64,000 nt of DNA, taken from positions 326,001 to 390,000 of the forward strand of contig CM062219.1 of NCBI GenBank assembly GCA_031216445.1, in the 5' to 3' direction. A program made the position numbers and the translations under genes. Numbering within the stretch: the stretch's first letter is position 1; each line of letters begins with the position of its first letter. Shown here piece after piece: positions 1 to 13,800 of this stretch. Under the pieces are notes generated by a model. That model had not been told where the DNA came from, made no database searches, and was given only the letters and a program-made list of their open reading frames with translations. The DNA is from Lateolabrax maculatus (lineage: Eukaryota; Chordata; Actinopteri; Acropomatiformes; Lateolabracidae).

Positions 1-1464
1 CTGCAGATCTTCACTGAGGTCAGTGTCACACATTAACCCTTTCAGTCCTGTTGGTTGGATAAAAACCTTCTTTTTCTGAAACAGCTTCAGACTGAGTAAT
101 GAGGCCACACAGTCCTGATGGAGCAGGGTAGCTGCCTGTTGAACTCTCAGTAAATAATAATGTATAAAGTTTCTTCATATTTAATGTTAGAGAGAACATT
201 TGAGTTCAAGGCAACAAAACTACAAGAGAATCAGACTGTCGACGTGTTTCATCTCAAGTCTGATCTGACTCTCCAGACTTAGCTGCAGATTTATCTATTG
301 GCTCCGGTCCATAAAAAGAGCTGTTAGATTAAAACATGTCTTGTATTCTCTGTAATGAAGACAAATCTCTGCAGATGTGCCTGTTGGAGGCTCGGGATTT
401 AAAAACTGTGTCGGTGCCCAAAGGACCAAAGAAACAGTTCAACCACCAACAAACAAGAACTCTCTGTCTGTCTTTAAGGAAAAAACAAAGCATTTTATTC
501 ATCGTGACAAAGATGTGATGATGTCAAGTTGTTATCAGAACATCAGATTTGAGTCGCAGTTACTTCATTTCCAAAATATATTCTTTGAAATACAGGAAGT
601 TACAGACTCATACAGAGAAAACATTCACATCAGTGTTTCCAACTGAAGAACGTCTCAGTGTAGAGATTCTGATCCTAAGAAAATATATATTATTTAAAGT
701 TCAAACAGTGTTGGTTATACTTCATGTAAAGATGAGTTTTCTCTGGGTAGGATACAGTTTGGTCTCTAAAGATGTTAATAATTAGTGTTCTCTACAAATG
801 ATTATAGGACGTAAAGCTTCCATCATCCCATAAGGAGTGTGATCAGGAAATAGTCCCCCGTTTTAGTTACTAATTAGTGTCATCACACAATCGTACAAAT
901 CACACCAGAGAAAAGCCCCAAATGAGCCTGAAGGATAGAAAATGTGACAGTAAAAGATTGAACAGAGGAATATAAAAAAACACGCCGGATCAGAACAATC
1001 AGAGCGAGCTGCAGGCAGCACGAAGAAGCCCCCCCGACCTTTAATAATCCAGACGGCACCCCGACGTGTCCTCGAATAACCTCGTCCCAACAGTCACCTC
1101 AGAGGTGACCAGCCGGGCGAGGACACCCTGACTGATGCATTCTGGGATAGTTTGTGGAACACCTTGAGGCGTTCTCACGTCCTCATACAGGTCTGTCCGT
1201 CCCTGCTGACCGTCTCCGTCCTGCAGGACACTTTCTGTCGCTGATATGTTTACTGTGAGAGAAGAAGAGTGGAGGACTCATCCAAGCTGGGTCTCTGCTG
1301 GTCTCTGCTGGTCTCTGCTGGTCTCTGCTGGTCTCTGCTGGTCTCTGCTGGTCTCTGCTGGGCAGGTGGAGGTTTGTGTCAGCAGTTAGACCATTGTTGA
1401 GGTCAGTTCACGAAGTGGTCTGTCCTGGATTAGAAGGGGGTCTGCCGGGAGCCTTGCAGAGGCC
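1..1464. other. 3' flank / 3' UTR side of myo5b
   Basis: No coding exon is recognisable here. The region follows the myo5b stop codon on the minus strand and should hold its 3' UTR. A candidate polyadenylation signal (AATAAA on the minus strand, read as tttatt on the plus) lies near 494-499, about 0.97 kb past the stop. A 10-bp tandem array sits at 1291-1360. The short open frames on both strands have no splice context and no recognisable domain. Confidence 0.5.
1291..1360. repeat. 10-bp tandem repeat, 7 units
   Basis: The unit gtctctgctg is repeated seven times without interruption, about 100 bp past the myo5b stop and so probably inside its 3' UTR. Perfect units suggest a recent or polymorphic array. 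Confidence 0.95.
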
Positions 1465-4400
1465 TCAGACTCTGATGAGGAAGTCGAGGCCGAGGGAGGC
1501 GGGGATGTGCAGCGTCTCCAGGCTGAGGGCCGAGGGGGTGTACGGGAAGAGGACGGGGAAGGTTTGCTTGGTGTCCACCAGGAGCTGAGGAGGGTCGTTC
1601 CGGTCCTGGAGACGATTCTGGACACAGAGAAACAGGGAGGACTGAATATAATGTTCGTGTGGAAACAAAGACTGAGTGGGGGTCTCATGTGGACTCACAC
1701 CTGAGCAGGGACAGTACAGGTGTCCCTTACTTTACCATTTCATCTGTCTGCCTCCTCCTGCAGGATCTCTGCCCTCCCCCCCTTCAGCTCTTGTGAGGTG
1801 GACTTGATTTATAAAGGGGACATTGTCTGCAGGTGTGTGTGCACGGTTTTATAAATGAGGCCCCAGGTCCTGTTAGACCAGGTCCTGCTACAGACCAGGT
1901 CCTGTCACTTCCCCAGAGGGTTAAATTGAGTTACTTTAGTGAGGAGCAGAGTGAAGGTTTGGCCCCCCCGCCCCGTGTTGTGGATCTGATCGGGGCTGGA
2001 GACCACCAGAGTCTTACCTGGATGTTTCTGATGAAGGACACAGTGACTCTCTCCTCGAACTCGTTCAGGGGCGTGTACAGGTTCAGGATTTTCACGATCT
2101 GCAACACACAAGACAACAGCGATCAACATCTTCCCTGACACGTTAAAAGGCCGAGGTGCTGTGTTGGGCGTCCTGCGTGCAGACCTGCTGGGTGCTGAGG
2201 CCGGTGCAGAGCGAGCAGATGGCCTCGGCGTCCTGGGTCGTCTTCTTCTTCACCTGCAGCAGCTGAGCGGCCTGGATGATGGGCTCCAGGGTGGCTGCAG
2301 CTTTACTCTGGTACAAGTTGTTTCCTCTCAGCCACTCCTCCATCTGACTGGTGTTGTACCTGAACACAGACAGAGAGACAGACCTCAGACATGTTGGCGG
2401 GGCGTCTCCGCCGTGTTTCACAAGGCGCCCTCAGACCGTGTGGCCTACCTGAGCTGCATGCCGGCGCTCCAGGAGCACACGTCTTTGCGCAGCAGCAGGT
2501 TGTTGAGGGTGACGGCGTTGATGCAGTGGAAGAGCTGTCGGACCACCTGACCCACGATCTCGGGGTCCAGACCGTGGTCCCGCATGATGGCGTGAAACTG
2601 TCCCAGCTGCCTGATCAGGGCCTCCAGAGTGTAGCTGCTGGGGCCGCCGGCGTCGGTGTCCATGCTGGACGAGCGGTTCCTGTAGCCCATCGGCTTGACC
2701 CCCGCCAGGCTGGGGATGCTCTCGCTCTCCAACATGGCCGACACTGGACAGACAGGCAGAGAGATCAACATCCTACAGCTGACACACAGAAAGAGTTAGA
2801 GAAACTCCTGGAACGAAGCTTTTTGGCAGCGTTTCTGTGACACAGTTTAACGGCGTTGTCAGGCAGCTGCATGAGTCTGACGTCACATTTCTAGAGAAAA
2901 CTGGCGTCTGTGGTCTGTCTGCTGAGAATAATCTGACTCTCAGCCTGGACGGACTCGTCGCTGTGAAGAAAAGTCGTCTGCAGTGTTTTTTGACAGCGGC
3001 TGGGCGGCGTCCGTGGTAACGGGCTGGTGAATCACTGGATGATGAAATGAGTCAGAACAACAGCTGCCTCCTCAGCTGTGACCTGGTTTCTGTAGACAAC
3101 ATCTGAGAAGTGCCGACTGATTCCGGGTCAGTTTGTGTACATTTGCAGCTTTAAAAAGTTTTCCTGAACCTTCCTGCTGTAAACTGAACTGTGTCTGCAG
3201 GCGTCTCCTCAGTCAGTCAGCTGTTTCACTCTGCAGCTTACACGTTTGATGATGTTAATTTGTCATTTCAGAGTTTTTCTAAATATATAAACCTGTCTGT
3301 ATTATTTATCTATATCTGTGTGTGTTTATATGTGTAATCCTCTTACATTTATCACTGTTTGCTTGTTCACATCCTTGTTTAGCAGCTAACAGTCGTCTTC
3401 CTCACTGATTTAGTTATAATATGAATATGTTTCTTTGCACATTAGCACCTCCAACTGTCCATCAGTAGAATAACATTATGTTCCTCCTCAAAGCTCCTCA
3501 TGCTGTAATGAGTAAAGTGATGCTGCTCCTTTAAAGGCCTGCTATTGGCTGAGGAGGGCATTGTGGGTAGTTGTAGTCCTTATTTCCAACACTGAGACTG
3601 TGATACTTTATACGAAGAGCTTCAGTTCTTTAAGACTCAGAAGTCATTGAAGACCATTGTGGGGATTCAAACTAAAATAAATGTGTGTGTCTGTCTTCTG
3701 TCTTTATGTAATATAAGCTCACCGATCATGGGCTGGATGATGCCTTCTGCCACCTTAATGAGCTGCTGGTAGATCTGGATGGAGAGGTCGCTCAGCACCT
3801 GTCGGTACTCTGCCAGGTCAAAGTTCTTCAGACAGTGTTCGTTCTGTTTGCCTGTGTTCTGCGTCATAAACACCTGAACAAAAAGACGACACAACACATC
3901 TGACTCTGCTCACAAGCTGCAAAATCAAATACAAAAAGGTACGGGTGGTAAATCAGCGTATGGTGCTCCCACCTCGTCCCCGCTGTACTGCTTCAGACAG
4001 TGAAGCAGGCGGCTGGTGTTGGCCAGCCAGAAGGACGTCATCTCAAAGTCATCGTTGTTCTTCTGCAGATGAAATGAAAATGTACCTTTAATAAAAGTTT
4101 CTCATCAGACAGGTGGACGTGTGGAGGACACTCACCTTGAGGACCTTCTTGATGGAGTTGATGGTGGAGGTGAGCAGAGACTCCACCTTCTGGTCGTCGT
4201 TGATGTAGTCAGCGTGGCGGATGCACATGAAGAGAATATATGCAGGCAGACAGGGAACCGTAGCTGACACTGTGTTGGGCCTGATGTCTGCAAACACAGA
4301 AGCATATGACAGAAGCAAGTAACCACCAAGTCTGCCTCAAGTCCCATCAGGTGAACTTAACATGGTGCCGACCATGAACCACAACTTCCCCACTACGAGT

Positions 4401-4847
4401 CCAGACAGGGACCTCAGGAGCTCTGCCCTCCCTTCCTGTAAGGAAATCCCACCAAGAGCAGGACAAACAGAAACAGGGTTCTAGGAAGCTGGTGTGGACA
4501 GAGGAGGTTTTCAGAGGAGCAGTTTCCAGAAAAGGTGTCAGTTGCAAAAAACCTCAGTCCAGTAAATCCAACATATACTCTTGTGCCTGTGTACTCGCCT
4601 GTGGGTGGATGAGGACAGTTTGTGGGTGCAACAGACCGAGGCAGGTGATGATGCAGAGAGCAGTGTGTGGAGACCGGCCTGTGATCGCTCCATGTCTTAC
4701 CAGTGATCAGAGTCTTGAGCAGCAGGGCTTCGTCCTCCTTGTGGTACTCCAGCATCCCCTCAAAGTCCTTCTCTTTCCTCTGGACGGTCACCTGGCGGCT
4801 CAGTTCAGGTCTGGACCTGCTGGTCTGAGCTGCATCCACCTGAGAGA
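1465..4847 (-). CDS. myo5b: myo5b exons 33-40: globular cargo-binding tail (DIL domain)
   Basis: Exons: 4701-4847, 4136-4287, 3973-4062, 3723-3873, 2449-2743, 2185-2359, 2018-2098, 1465-1617. The segment VTVQRKEKDF opens the tail; VPCLPAYILFMCIRHADY covers the region that in myosin Va/b contacts Rab11. The DIL-type core reads LNNLLLRKDVCSWSAGMQLR and ends LEWEWLRG-like in MEEWLRGNNLYQS. The C-terminus (LHIPASLGLDFLIRV) aligns end to end with human. No frameshift or premature stop is seen. Confidence 0.94.
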
Positions 4848-7800
4848 CTACAGAGGCAGAGATACAGTCAGATACAGACAGATACAGTCACATACAGTCA
4901 CATACAGTCAGATACAGACAGATACAGACAGATACAGTCAGATACAGTCAGATACAGTCAGATACAGACAGATACAGACTGATACAGTCAGATAAACAGC
5001 TGCAGTTACCTTCTAACTCTTGGACTTTCTTCATGTAGATCCTGAGCTGCTTCTTCAGCTTCCTCTCGTTCTTCTCCAGTTTCTCCACCAGCTCTTTGAG
5101 GTCCTGCGAAAAAGAAACCATCAAACCAACGCGATCGATCTGAATACTGAAGTCTGTCTGTCAGTCGGTCTGTGCAGCAGCAGATTGTCTCACCAGGTTG
5201 TCGTTGGTGAGCCGTGTGATCTCCTGCTGGACGCTGTACTCCACCTGAGCCTCCGGAGACAGAGACGACATGTAGTTCAGTATCTCCTGCTTCTTCTCAA
5301 TGTCGTCTTTCAGCAGCTCGATCTGAGTGTGAAGAGCTTCCAGTTCATCTTTGTGCTGCCTGGACTGAGTCTGCAGCTGGGCCTCCAACAGCCTGAGAGG
5401 ACGAGGAGGAGCATTATTATGTTATTCCCTGTGTGTTCACCACAGATATCAAAAACCAAACATATCGGTCTGATTTATGGATATTGAAATGCACTGAATC
5501 ATTTTGAAATCCTAGACCAAACACTCACTAGATCACCAAACGTGGATTCATCCGCCGCTGAAAATAGTCCCCAACAAATGCACTATTTCCTCCTGTTTGT
5601 TTGATAAAAACTAAAGCGAGCAGCTGTTTTAGGAAATGACTGAACCTATTTTAAAGATGAAACTGTGTATCTGTGAGGAGTTTTTAAAGATTTACATCTT
5701 CAGCAGGAACCAGTGAGCCGGAGCTGAGAGCCACAGACAGGAAGTCAGACAGCACTGAGGGACGACCAACAGTCTGAGATTTGTTGACTATTCTACACCA
5801 GACTGATCCTTTAAATCTTCCTGCATGGCACCAGGATGCATCAGTAACTTTTCGTTGCAGCTGAAACTGTGAGATCATTTAAAGTGAAGCGACCAACTAG
5901 TGAATCTCCACATCCCGTTTGTGATTTGTTTGTTTAATTTCAGAACTACTGAAGGACTTTTTACTTCTGTTGGCTGAATAAAGACTGATACTATAATACT
6001 ATCATAATAATAATGATGCTTAACCACCTTTCTGACCCTCAGAGATTATTAGTATTTAGTATTTCACACACTGGGTGCAACACTTCTGTACCATGTGCAG
6101 ACCCCTGCTCTGTGAGGAAACCCCGGGTGGAGTAACTGTGCCACAACACAAAGCAGTGAGTTAGAAAAAGAAGAGAAAGTGAAAGAAAGCGAGCAGAACA
6201 ACAAGAAGTGAGCAAACAGAGACCTGGCCACTTGTTTTAGGCCCTGGTAAGCCAAACCCAGCTCCCCGTCTTCATTCAAGTAACACCAGTCCTGTTGTGT
6301 GCTGGTGTCCAGCAGGACACACAGAGGAAGAGGAAGAGGAAACAAAGCAAAAGCAGATTGTGAGGAAGACTGCAGAAAACAGAAGCAGATAGAAACTCAA
6401 GTGTTAGTTGGCACAAAAACGCAAGATAAATGAGAAATCTGGCACTTAAAATGGTATAAAGTTAATAATATGTGTGGCCATTGATCTGGTCTTTAATCCA
6501 GGCAGCAGTACAACAGAAAGTAAAGTTAAAGTGAGGCTGAAACACAGCATCACCTCAGTACATCAGCGTCACACAGTGGTGGAAGTATATAAAGCTTTCT
6601 ACTTCAGGAAAGGTGTACTACAGCAATGTAAAAATAAAAGTAAGAAACTCCAGACTGGACTAAAGATACAGTCACATTATATTTCCATTCAACCAAATGT
6701 ACCTGCAATCAGCCTAAAAAGGATGTGATGTCACATTATAAATAAATTGATCAGAGCGATGAGATTGTAATTGCGATAACACAGTGAAGCACAGTTTCTA
6801 TTCATCTGCTCGGTCAAAGTTGAACAAAGGTGAACTCTGAGATCGAAAGAGGAAACAGGTTAAATGTTATTTCCAGGAGGGGGTGAAGCCACTTACTTTT
6901 TGGACTCACACAGTCCGTGATAAGCTTTGAGAGCCTCCTCTTTGTCAACGGGCTCTTGGCTGTTGTTCAGTTCAGGAACATTATTACTCTCCTGCTGAAA
7001 CAGACAACAGACTGAATGTTACAAACAGAAAATCACAGCGACATACCTGTGCTTTTTATTTTCACCCTAACACGACCTACTGTGTGTTGTCTGACACATC
7101 CTGTGGACAATACACCGATCAATAGTAAACATTATTGTTCCAGTATTCAGGCGACGCTACAGTACAGTCAAAGTGTTGAAACGTACTATATGATCGTTCT
7201 TCTCCCGTAGCTGGGCAGTGCTGACTATCTGGGTCCTCAGAATAAGGACTTCCTCCTTGCGGGCGTCCAGCTCCTCATTGGCTGCTTTCAGCTGACTGAG
7301 CAGCAGGTTGTAGCTGTCCTGCAGCTCACTGGAGGAATTGTTTTGAGATGCACGCTCAGCGATGGTCTTCCTCAGCTCGTTCAGGTCATTCTTCAGTTTC
7401 TTGTTCTCTGATTCCAGCTCCTGCCTCTGCAGGGACACAGAACAAGGTTTTTAGATATTTATGATCCAGATAAATACTGTGTATTAAACAAGCTCTGAAG
7501 GAAATCCTTCAAAGTAAAATGTTTGGAACATGACAGAACAACACAGGAATACTGTTAAAATCTTCTTACTGCAAAGATTTTCTCCTCTGATACAAAAAAC
7601 CCAAAGGTTTGTTCACATTTCAGAGATTCGTCATAAAATAATTTTTACATATTATTTACAATTTTATGATACAAAACTTTTTTTTTTCAAAGCAGCAACT
7701 GAACCATTCAACTGTCTTAAATTGTATACAAACTCTTAAGTACTGTCATTAATTACACTTTCACTAACACTTCAACTGCTTTCACTCATTACATGTCAAC

Positions 7801-10800
7801 TGACACTTTAACTTCCTCTCCACTCTGTGTGTACATTTAAACTGCCTAAATCTTTCAGTAACTGTATTTCCACTTCGTCTGTGGAGAGGAGATGATGTGT
7901 GTGAGGTGAAGTGAACCTTGAGGTTGTTGTAGGCCAGATCTGCAGTCTCCTGTTCAGAGATGGGACTCCTCGACTCAGAGCCCTTTAATGAAGGAAACAC
8001 ACATGTAAATGTTACTAATTCCCGTCTCTTTCCTGCAGAGACACAGACGGCCGGACTCCTCGTGTTGAGTATAAATAAAGTGTCACCTTGCGCTTGGCGA
8101 GCTCCTCCATCTTGTCCAGGTTGAGCTGCAGTCTCTTCCTCTCCTGCTCCAGTTCTCTGACTCTCTTCTGCAGCTTCATGAACAGACTGATGTCCATCGC
8201 GGCCTTCTCCACTCCCAGCTCCTGCACGGGTGAGGAGACAGAGTCAAAACCCCGCCGGCTCCACCGGCAGACCCCGCCTTCGCTCATCCCTCCTCCCAGA
8301 CTCACCTCCACCAGCTGAATGGAGTCCTCGGTGTCTCCCACCTCCGAGGTGGACATGGACGGGTAGTTAGAGTCCGACTCCAGGCTGCTCTGGTTGGACG
8401 GGTTCCTCCTGTGGCCGGGGTGGAACTGGAGGATCATGGGAGGAAGAGCGTCACTTCATGTTAAAGATGTGCGGCCTGTCAAAGTTGAACTATTCTTCCA
8501 CAAACTCCATCCTGAGAAAAAAATCACTGCACAGCCTGACTTACCCAGTACATTCTAATATTCAGAGCAATACTCCACCTTAAATCTATCTGTTAGCATG
8601 GCTAAAACATTACAGCGTTACTGTTTACTTCTACAGAGACGCGTTTATGTTTGGAACTTATTGAATATATAAAATGTGTGGGACGCTGCAGGGGACACTT
8701 GAACAGTTGTGGATATGACTCCATTAAAAGCGCCGTCAATGGGAGCTGAGAGCAGAGCAGCGGGATGTTACTCAGGAGGACGTCTGGCTGTAAGGAGGAG
8801 AGGAGGTCACCTTGGTCAGGGACACCTCCTCCCTCAGGTTGTCGTATCTCTGCTCCAGCCTGGAGAACTCTTTGAGCAGATTCTGGTAGCGCTGCCTCTC
8901 GTCGTCCAGCTCGGCCTGCAGGGACGCCTCCCTCTGAGACGCACTGCTGCCGTCCTCTGAAACACACACAGCGTCTTAGTTTCAGTCCTCTGACTCTCTG
9001 AGGCTCAGAGAAACTGATCACACACTTTATCAAATGTTTCCGGGGACTCTGAAACCAAAAAAAGGTCATTCTCATAAATCTCGAGTCACATGGCGGAGAA
9101 GAAACCCGACTCTTCAGTACCGAGTCCTGTTCCTGTTTCAGACAGATGGAGCCTGTCTGAGGGAACAATGGACTGTTCAGGTCTCACCTTCGGTGCTCTT
9201 TGAGTGCTGAAGAATCCTCTGGTTCATCTCCTCCTTTTCACTCTTCAGCAGAGAGTTTTCTCTCTCCAGCTCCTCCACCCTCTGCAGTCACAGACACAAG
9301 GAATAAAAGGATGAGGATCATCATCGCACTCCGACCTCGAGTCACTCATGTTCACTCATTATCATCATGTGTAAGAGACCAGCTGCTCTGTGAGGCCGGT
9401 TCACCGGTTCATCTCTATATGTGTTTTACATAATGAATGAAAGGAGAAAAACATCCAAATGGAGATGAAAAGAATAGAAACCATTTAAAGGAAATGAACA
9501 CATGAAGAACAGAGACCTGAATATAGGAGAGGGGATCACGATGAGTCCTGAACCTGGATCTAAAGGTGGTCTGATCTCCAATATAACATTTAGGTTACAG
9601 TAAAGGAGTCACACTCATGATGACAGCAGAACCGCAGATATCCTCTTTCTTATTCCTCAACTTCTTCTTCCTTGTCAAAACCTGCTGCCTACATTACCCA
9701 CAGTGCAACTCTTCCTCTGGGATGCTAGTTGGAGTTGATTGAGTGCACATTTATTAAAGTATGAAAGTATGAAAGTAGCTGTTGTCCCTGTACCAGTGTC
9801 TCCGTCCTCTGTGTCTCCTCGCTCACCTGTTGGAGCCCCAGTTTCTCGGTGCCGTGCTCCTCCTCCAGCCTCTTCCTCTGGGCCGACGCCTCCTGCAGCT
9901 CCTCTCTCAGCCTGTCCAGCTCCTCCTGCAGGGACGTCAGCTGACCTCCTCCCCCCTGCTGACTCCGGACCTGCTCCAGCTCCTTCTGCAGCTTGTTCAC
10001 CTCTGAGCCCAGACTGGTGTTCAGCACCAGCAGCTGCTCGTTCTGAGTCCTGTACTCTTTGGACTGAAGAGGGGGGACAGGAAACAGTCAGGAAACAGTC
10101 AGGAAACAGTTAGGAAATAAGCAGGAAACAAGCAGGAAACAGTCAGGAAACAGTCGGAAACACAAGTGTCCTGTGGATCTGTTAGGTTCGGTCTTAGTCT
10201 GAACTAATATGCTGATTTAATGCAGCTGAATTTGTTTCTATTGTCGGTCAACTGAACGAGGATGAAATCAGGTTTTAACTGTCAGCTGCTTTATCTTCAC
10301 GAATTCATCTGACAAAGTCATCATCAATACAAGTTAATGACAAAGATTCTATTGGTTTGTTGTTTTATCTTCTGTCTTTTCTATCTTTTTAAATCCAGTT
10401 TATGTGTCTTTGATGTAGCTTTGTATTTCTATCTTTTTATATGAAAGCACTTTGAAAGTCTAGTTGCTGCTGTGATGTTTGTGAACACAACATCAACAAA
10501 TCATCTTTTCAGTTGATATGTTGAACATGTGATCAAACAGCAACATGATGCTTCAGGTAGTCCAGTATTCTCTCTGTGAGCTCTGTGTTTGGTCTCCACC
10601 TCCTCCTGAGGGAAATATCTGCTCTGTAGCTGCTGAACGCTGCAAACAACGATTCAGCTGATAGGACACCAACACACTAGTTAGTGTAGAAACATCCATC
10701 ACATACTGTCTGACTGCAGAGAGAATAAACTACTACAGTATTTAGGAGCCATAATCAATAATAATAATAAATAAAGATAAAATATACTTTAATGTTCCCA

Positions 10801-13800
10801 TTTGGAAATTTGTTTTGGACTCCGTCCGTCCAATTAAAGGTTTTGTATTGTATATCTTGTATAATAACTTGTATAATGACCTGATTTTCTCCATGAGGAC
10901 TGAGTGACAGTACTGGTAGTACTGGTGGTAGTACTGGTAGTATTACTGGTACTACTCGTAGTACTGGTGGTATTACTAGTAGCACTGGTAGTACTGGTAT
11001 CGCTGGTGTGTCTGTGTACCTGGTCGTCCATCTTCCTCTGCAGCTGGACGATCTTGTTCTCCATGCCGGTGTTGAGCTTCTTCAGGTGTTCGGCGGAGCG
11101 AGCTTCGATCTTCAGCTGCTGCAGCTGACGTTTGGCGCGCACGCGTCTGAAGGCACACTGGATGATGATGGCGGCGTTGCGCGCTCGCCTGAACTTCTTC
11201 CTCTGCAGCCAGCCGCGGACGCTCTTCTGGATGATCATGGCCTTGTGGTGCAGAAGGAACTGCAGAGGAGTGTATCATTAGTTAGTTTCACAGTCTGCAA
11301 CGTGGTGGACTGAGGAGGCATTCAGGAGCCACATTCCACCTTAAATTGGAAACACTTTGTGTCCAATTCACTGGTTACGTCAGACAACAAACTGCAGTCT
11401 GAGTCTGTGAGGAGGAAGTGTGTTGTACCTCCCAGTAGATCCTGCGGGTGAACATCCCTCTGGTGAAGGCCTGGATGGTGACGACAGCCTGTCTCACTCT
11501 CAGGAAGGCCCGTCGATCTCTCACCATCCGATACTGTTTCTGACAGACGAGGGTGGCTCGCGTCAGGCGCAGGAAGTCAGCGTGTCTGAAGAAGAAGAAG
11601 AAGAAGAAGAAGAAGAAGAAGAAGAAGAAGAGCATCGTGAGTCACAGGGAGGGAGGAGCAGAAACACACACGCCGTCTGAAGCTCAGCATACATCCCATA
11701 ATAAACAGACGACTTCTTTTAAATCAGGAAGTAAAACGTCTCTGTTTGTGACTGACTTTGATTCCATTAGTTAGTTAGTTTGGACTTTATTTCCACCTTA
11801 TAGCCCACAGCTTCTCTCTCCCGTCTGTTTAAAGGGTCAGTTCAGACTATAAAGTGATGTTCTGTGAAGAAATGGTCTCTATGGAAACGGTACATTCAGT
11901 CACTGAGTTGAGGAGCTAGAAACAGAGGCAGCGAAGCGACTCCTGTGTGATGTGTCACTCACCTGCGGGCCAGGTATCCTCGGCCGTATCTCTGCAGAGT
12001 GATGGCTGACTTGCGGATCTTGCGGTATCGAACCTTCTGCAGCCAACCTCGAACCGTCTTCTGGATCTTGATGCAGGCCGAGCGGAACTTATCGGCCCGG
12101 AGCTTCTCCAGGTACGCCACCTGTCCCGCCCGGAAGAAGATCTTAGTCTTACCAAACTGGAACATGTCGGGCTCCTGAGGTGCAAAAGGAAAACTGGTTA
12201 AGACTTCTTTAGTTCTTGTCAGTATGTGCTCCTGTACTTCCTGTTAATTAACTACAAGTTCAACACGTCATCAACAAAACCTGTGGAACTAAAATCACAT
12301 GACGTAAAGAGTTTGATCCTGTACAGGCTGCCACAGTCCGACCGGTTACCTGACCTGTTACAGTGCACATGGCAGCACAGAAGCAGCACACAGACACAGT
12401 GAAACAGAACAAGGTGATGATGCATCACTTCTAAATGTAAAACACTTCATTTTCCACCAAACAAGAAGAAGAAGAAGACAGACTTTTCTGTTTTCTCACC
12501 TTGATCAGAGTCTCCAGCAGGTTTTTACACACCAGCTTCTTGTCTGCTGACGTCATGTCGGACTTCTTCAGCAGCACTCGATACCTGCTGAAGAAGTCTG
12601 GGTACGTCCACCTGGAAACACGTGACATTTCTTTACCTCAGACGGAAAGTTTGAGGGGAGAACAGTGAAGCGGGTGAAATGTCTCAAAGCTCAGACTTTA
12701 GGAAACTACCAGCGATTTCTTACTGTTTTATGACATTTTACAGACCGAAAAATGAATCAGTTAGTTGAGAAAATGGTGGGCGGATGAACTGATACAGAAA
12801 ACAACTGTTGCAGACCAGCTTTAAACTGTGTCAGGTACCCAACAGGACTACAGTTCTCCTTTTCATGCTGTTCACACGTCACACTGACTCAGATTATTAG
12901 ATTTCATGGGAGCTGCTGACTTTCGGCCCTCTTGTCACATTTTAACCCTCAGAGCGGACAGAGCTGCTGCTGTTGATGATGAAGATAAAGATGACGATGA
13001 TTTGGAAACAATAAAAAGAGACGGAGCTGATGTAGGACTTGCTGCTGATCTGAGACCAGCAGCACCTCAAATCTCTCTGAGCAGCCAAATGAGTTGAGTC
13101 GTATCTCCACGGTGTTTTGAATAATGCAGACAGTGAAACAAGGTCATCTGTGGGACTGATCTGAGAACAGCACCGTCATCAAACAGTAGAAGAAGAAGTG
13201 CACTCACCTGGATGGGTACCCGGCCGCACTGATCCGGATGGTCTCCAGGACTCCGCAGGCTCGGAGCTGCTGCACCGCTCGCCTCGAATCAAACCTGCAG
13301 CAACAGGAAACACTTCACGTCATCTCTGAACATTTCAAACGGTTCAGCTCCCACACCGAGCTCTTCCTCCTACCTCATCTTCTTCTTCTTCTTCGGCATG
13401 GCGCACACGGCGTCAGGGTGCGTGTGCAGCCACAGTCTGTTCACAGCTGACTGACGGATTGTGTGAGCTGAGATCATGTGACTGCGTCCTGAGCTCATCT
13501 AATTTAACATCCCTGCAGCAGGCGGGAGGTCCGAACAATAGATCATCTGTAAACACCAGTCTGCAGACGTCCCACTGAGCCTGAACACATCCAATATGAT
13601 GCATCTGTATTGTTTTCTCTCTTTACTACATTACAAACTCTCTCTGTCTCTCACATATACAAACTGTTTATGGACATACATGCTCTGCACAGTTTCCCCT
13701 CCTACATTCTTCTGCTCTCATTTCATCTGCATTTTCGTTACATTTGAATCAATCTAAAACATAAAATATGTGCTAAAATGTTTTAATCAAATGTGTCCTC

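Noticed and set aside
2143..2840. Plus-strand frames opposite the myo5b tail exons
   Set aside because: They are antisense shadows of exons 37 and 38, whose minus-strand translation matches myosin Vb residue by residue.
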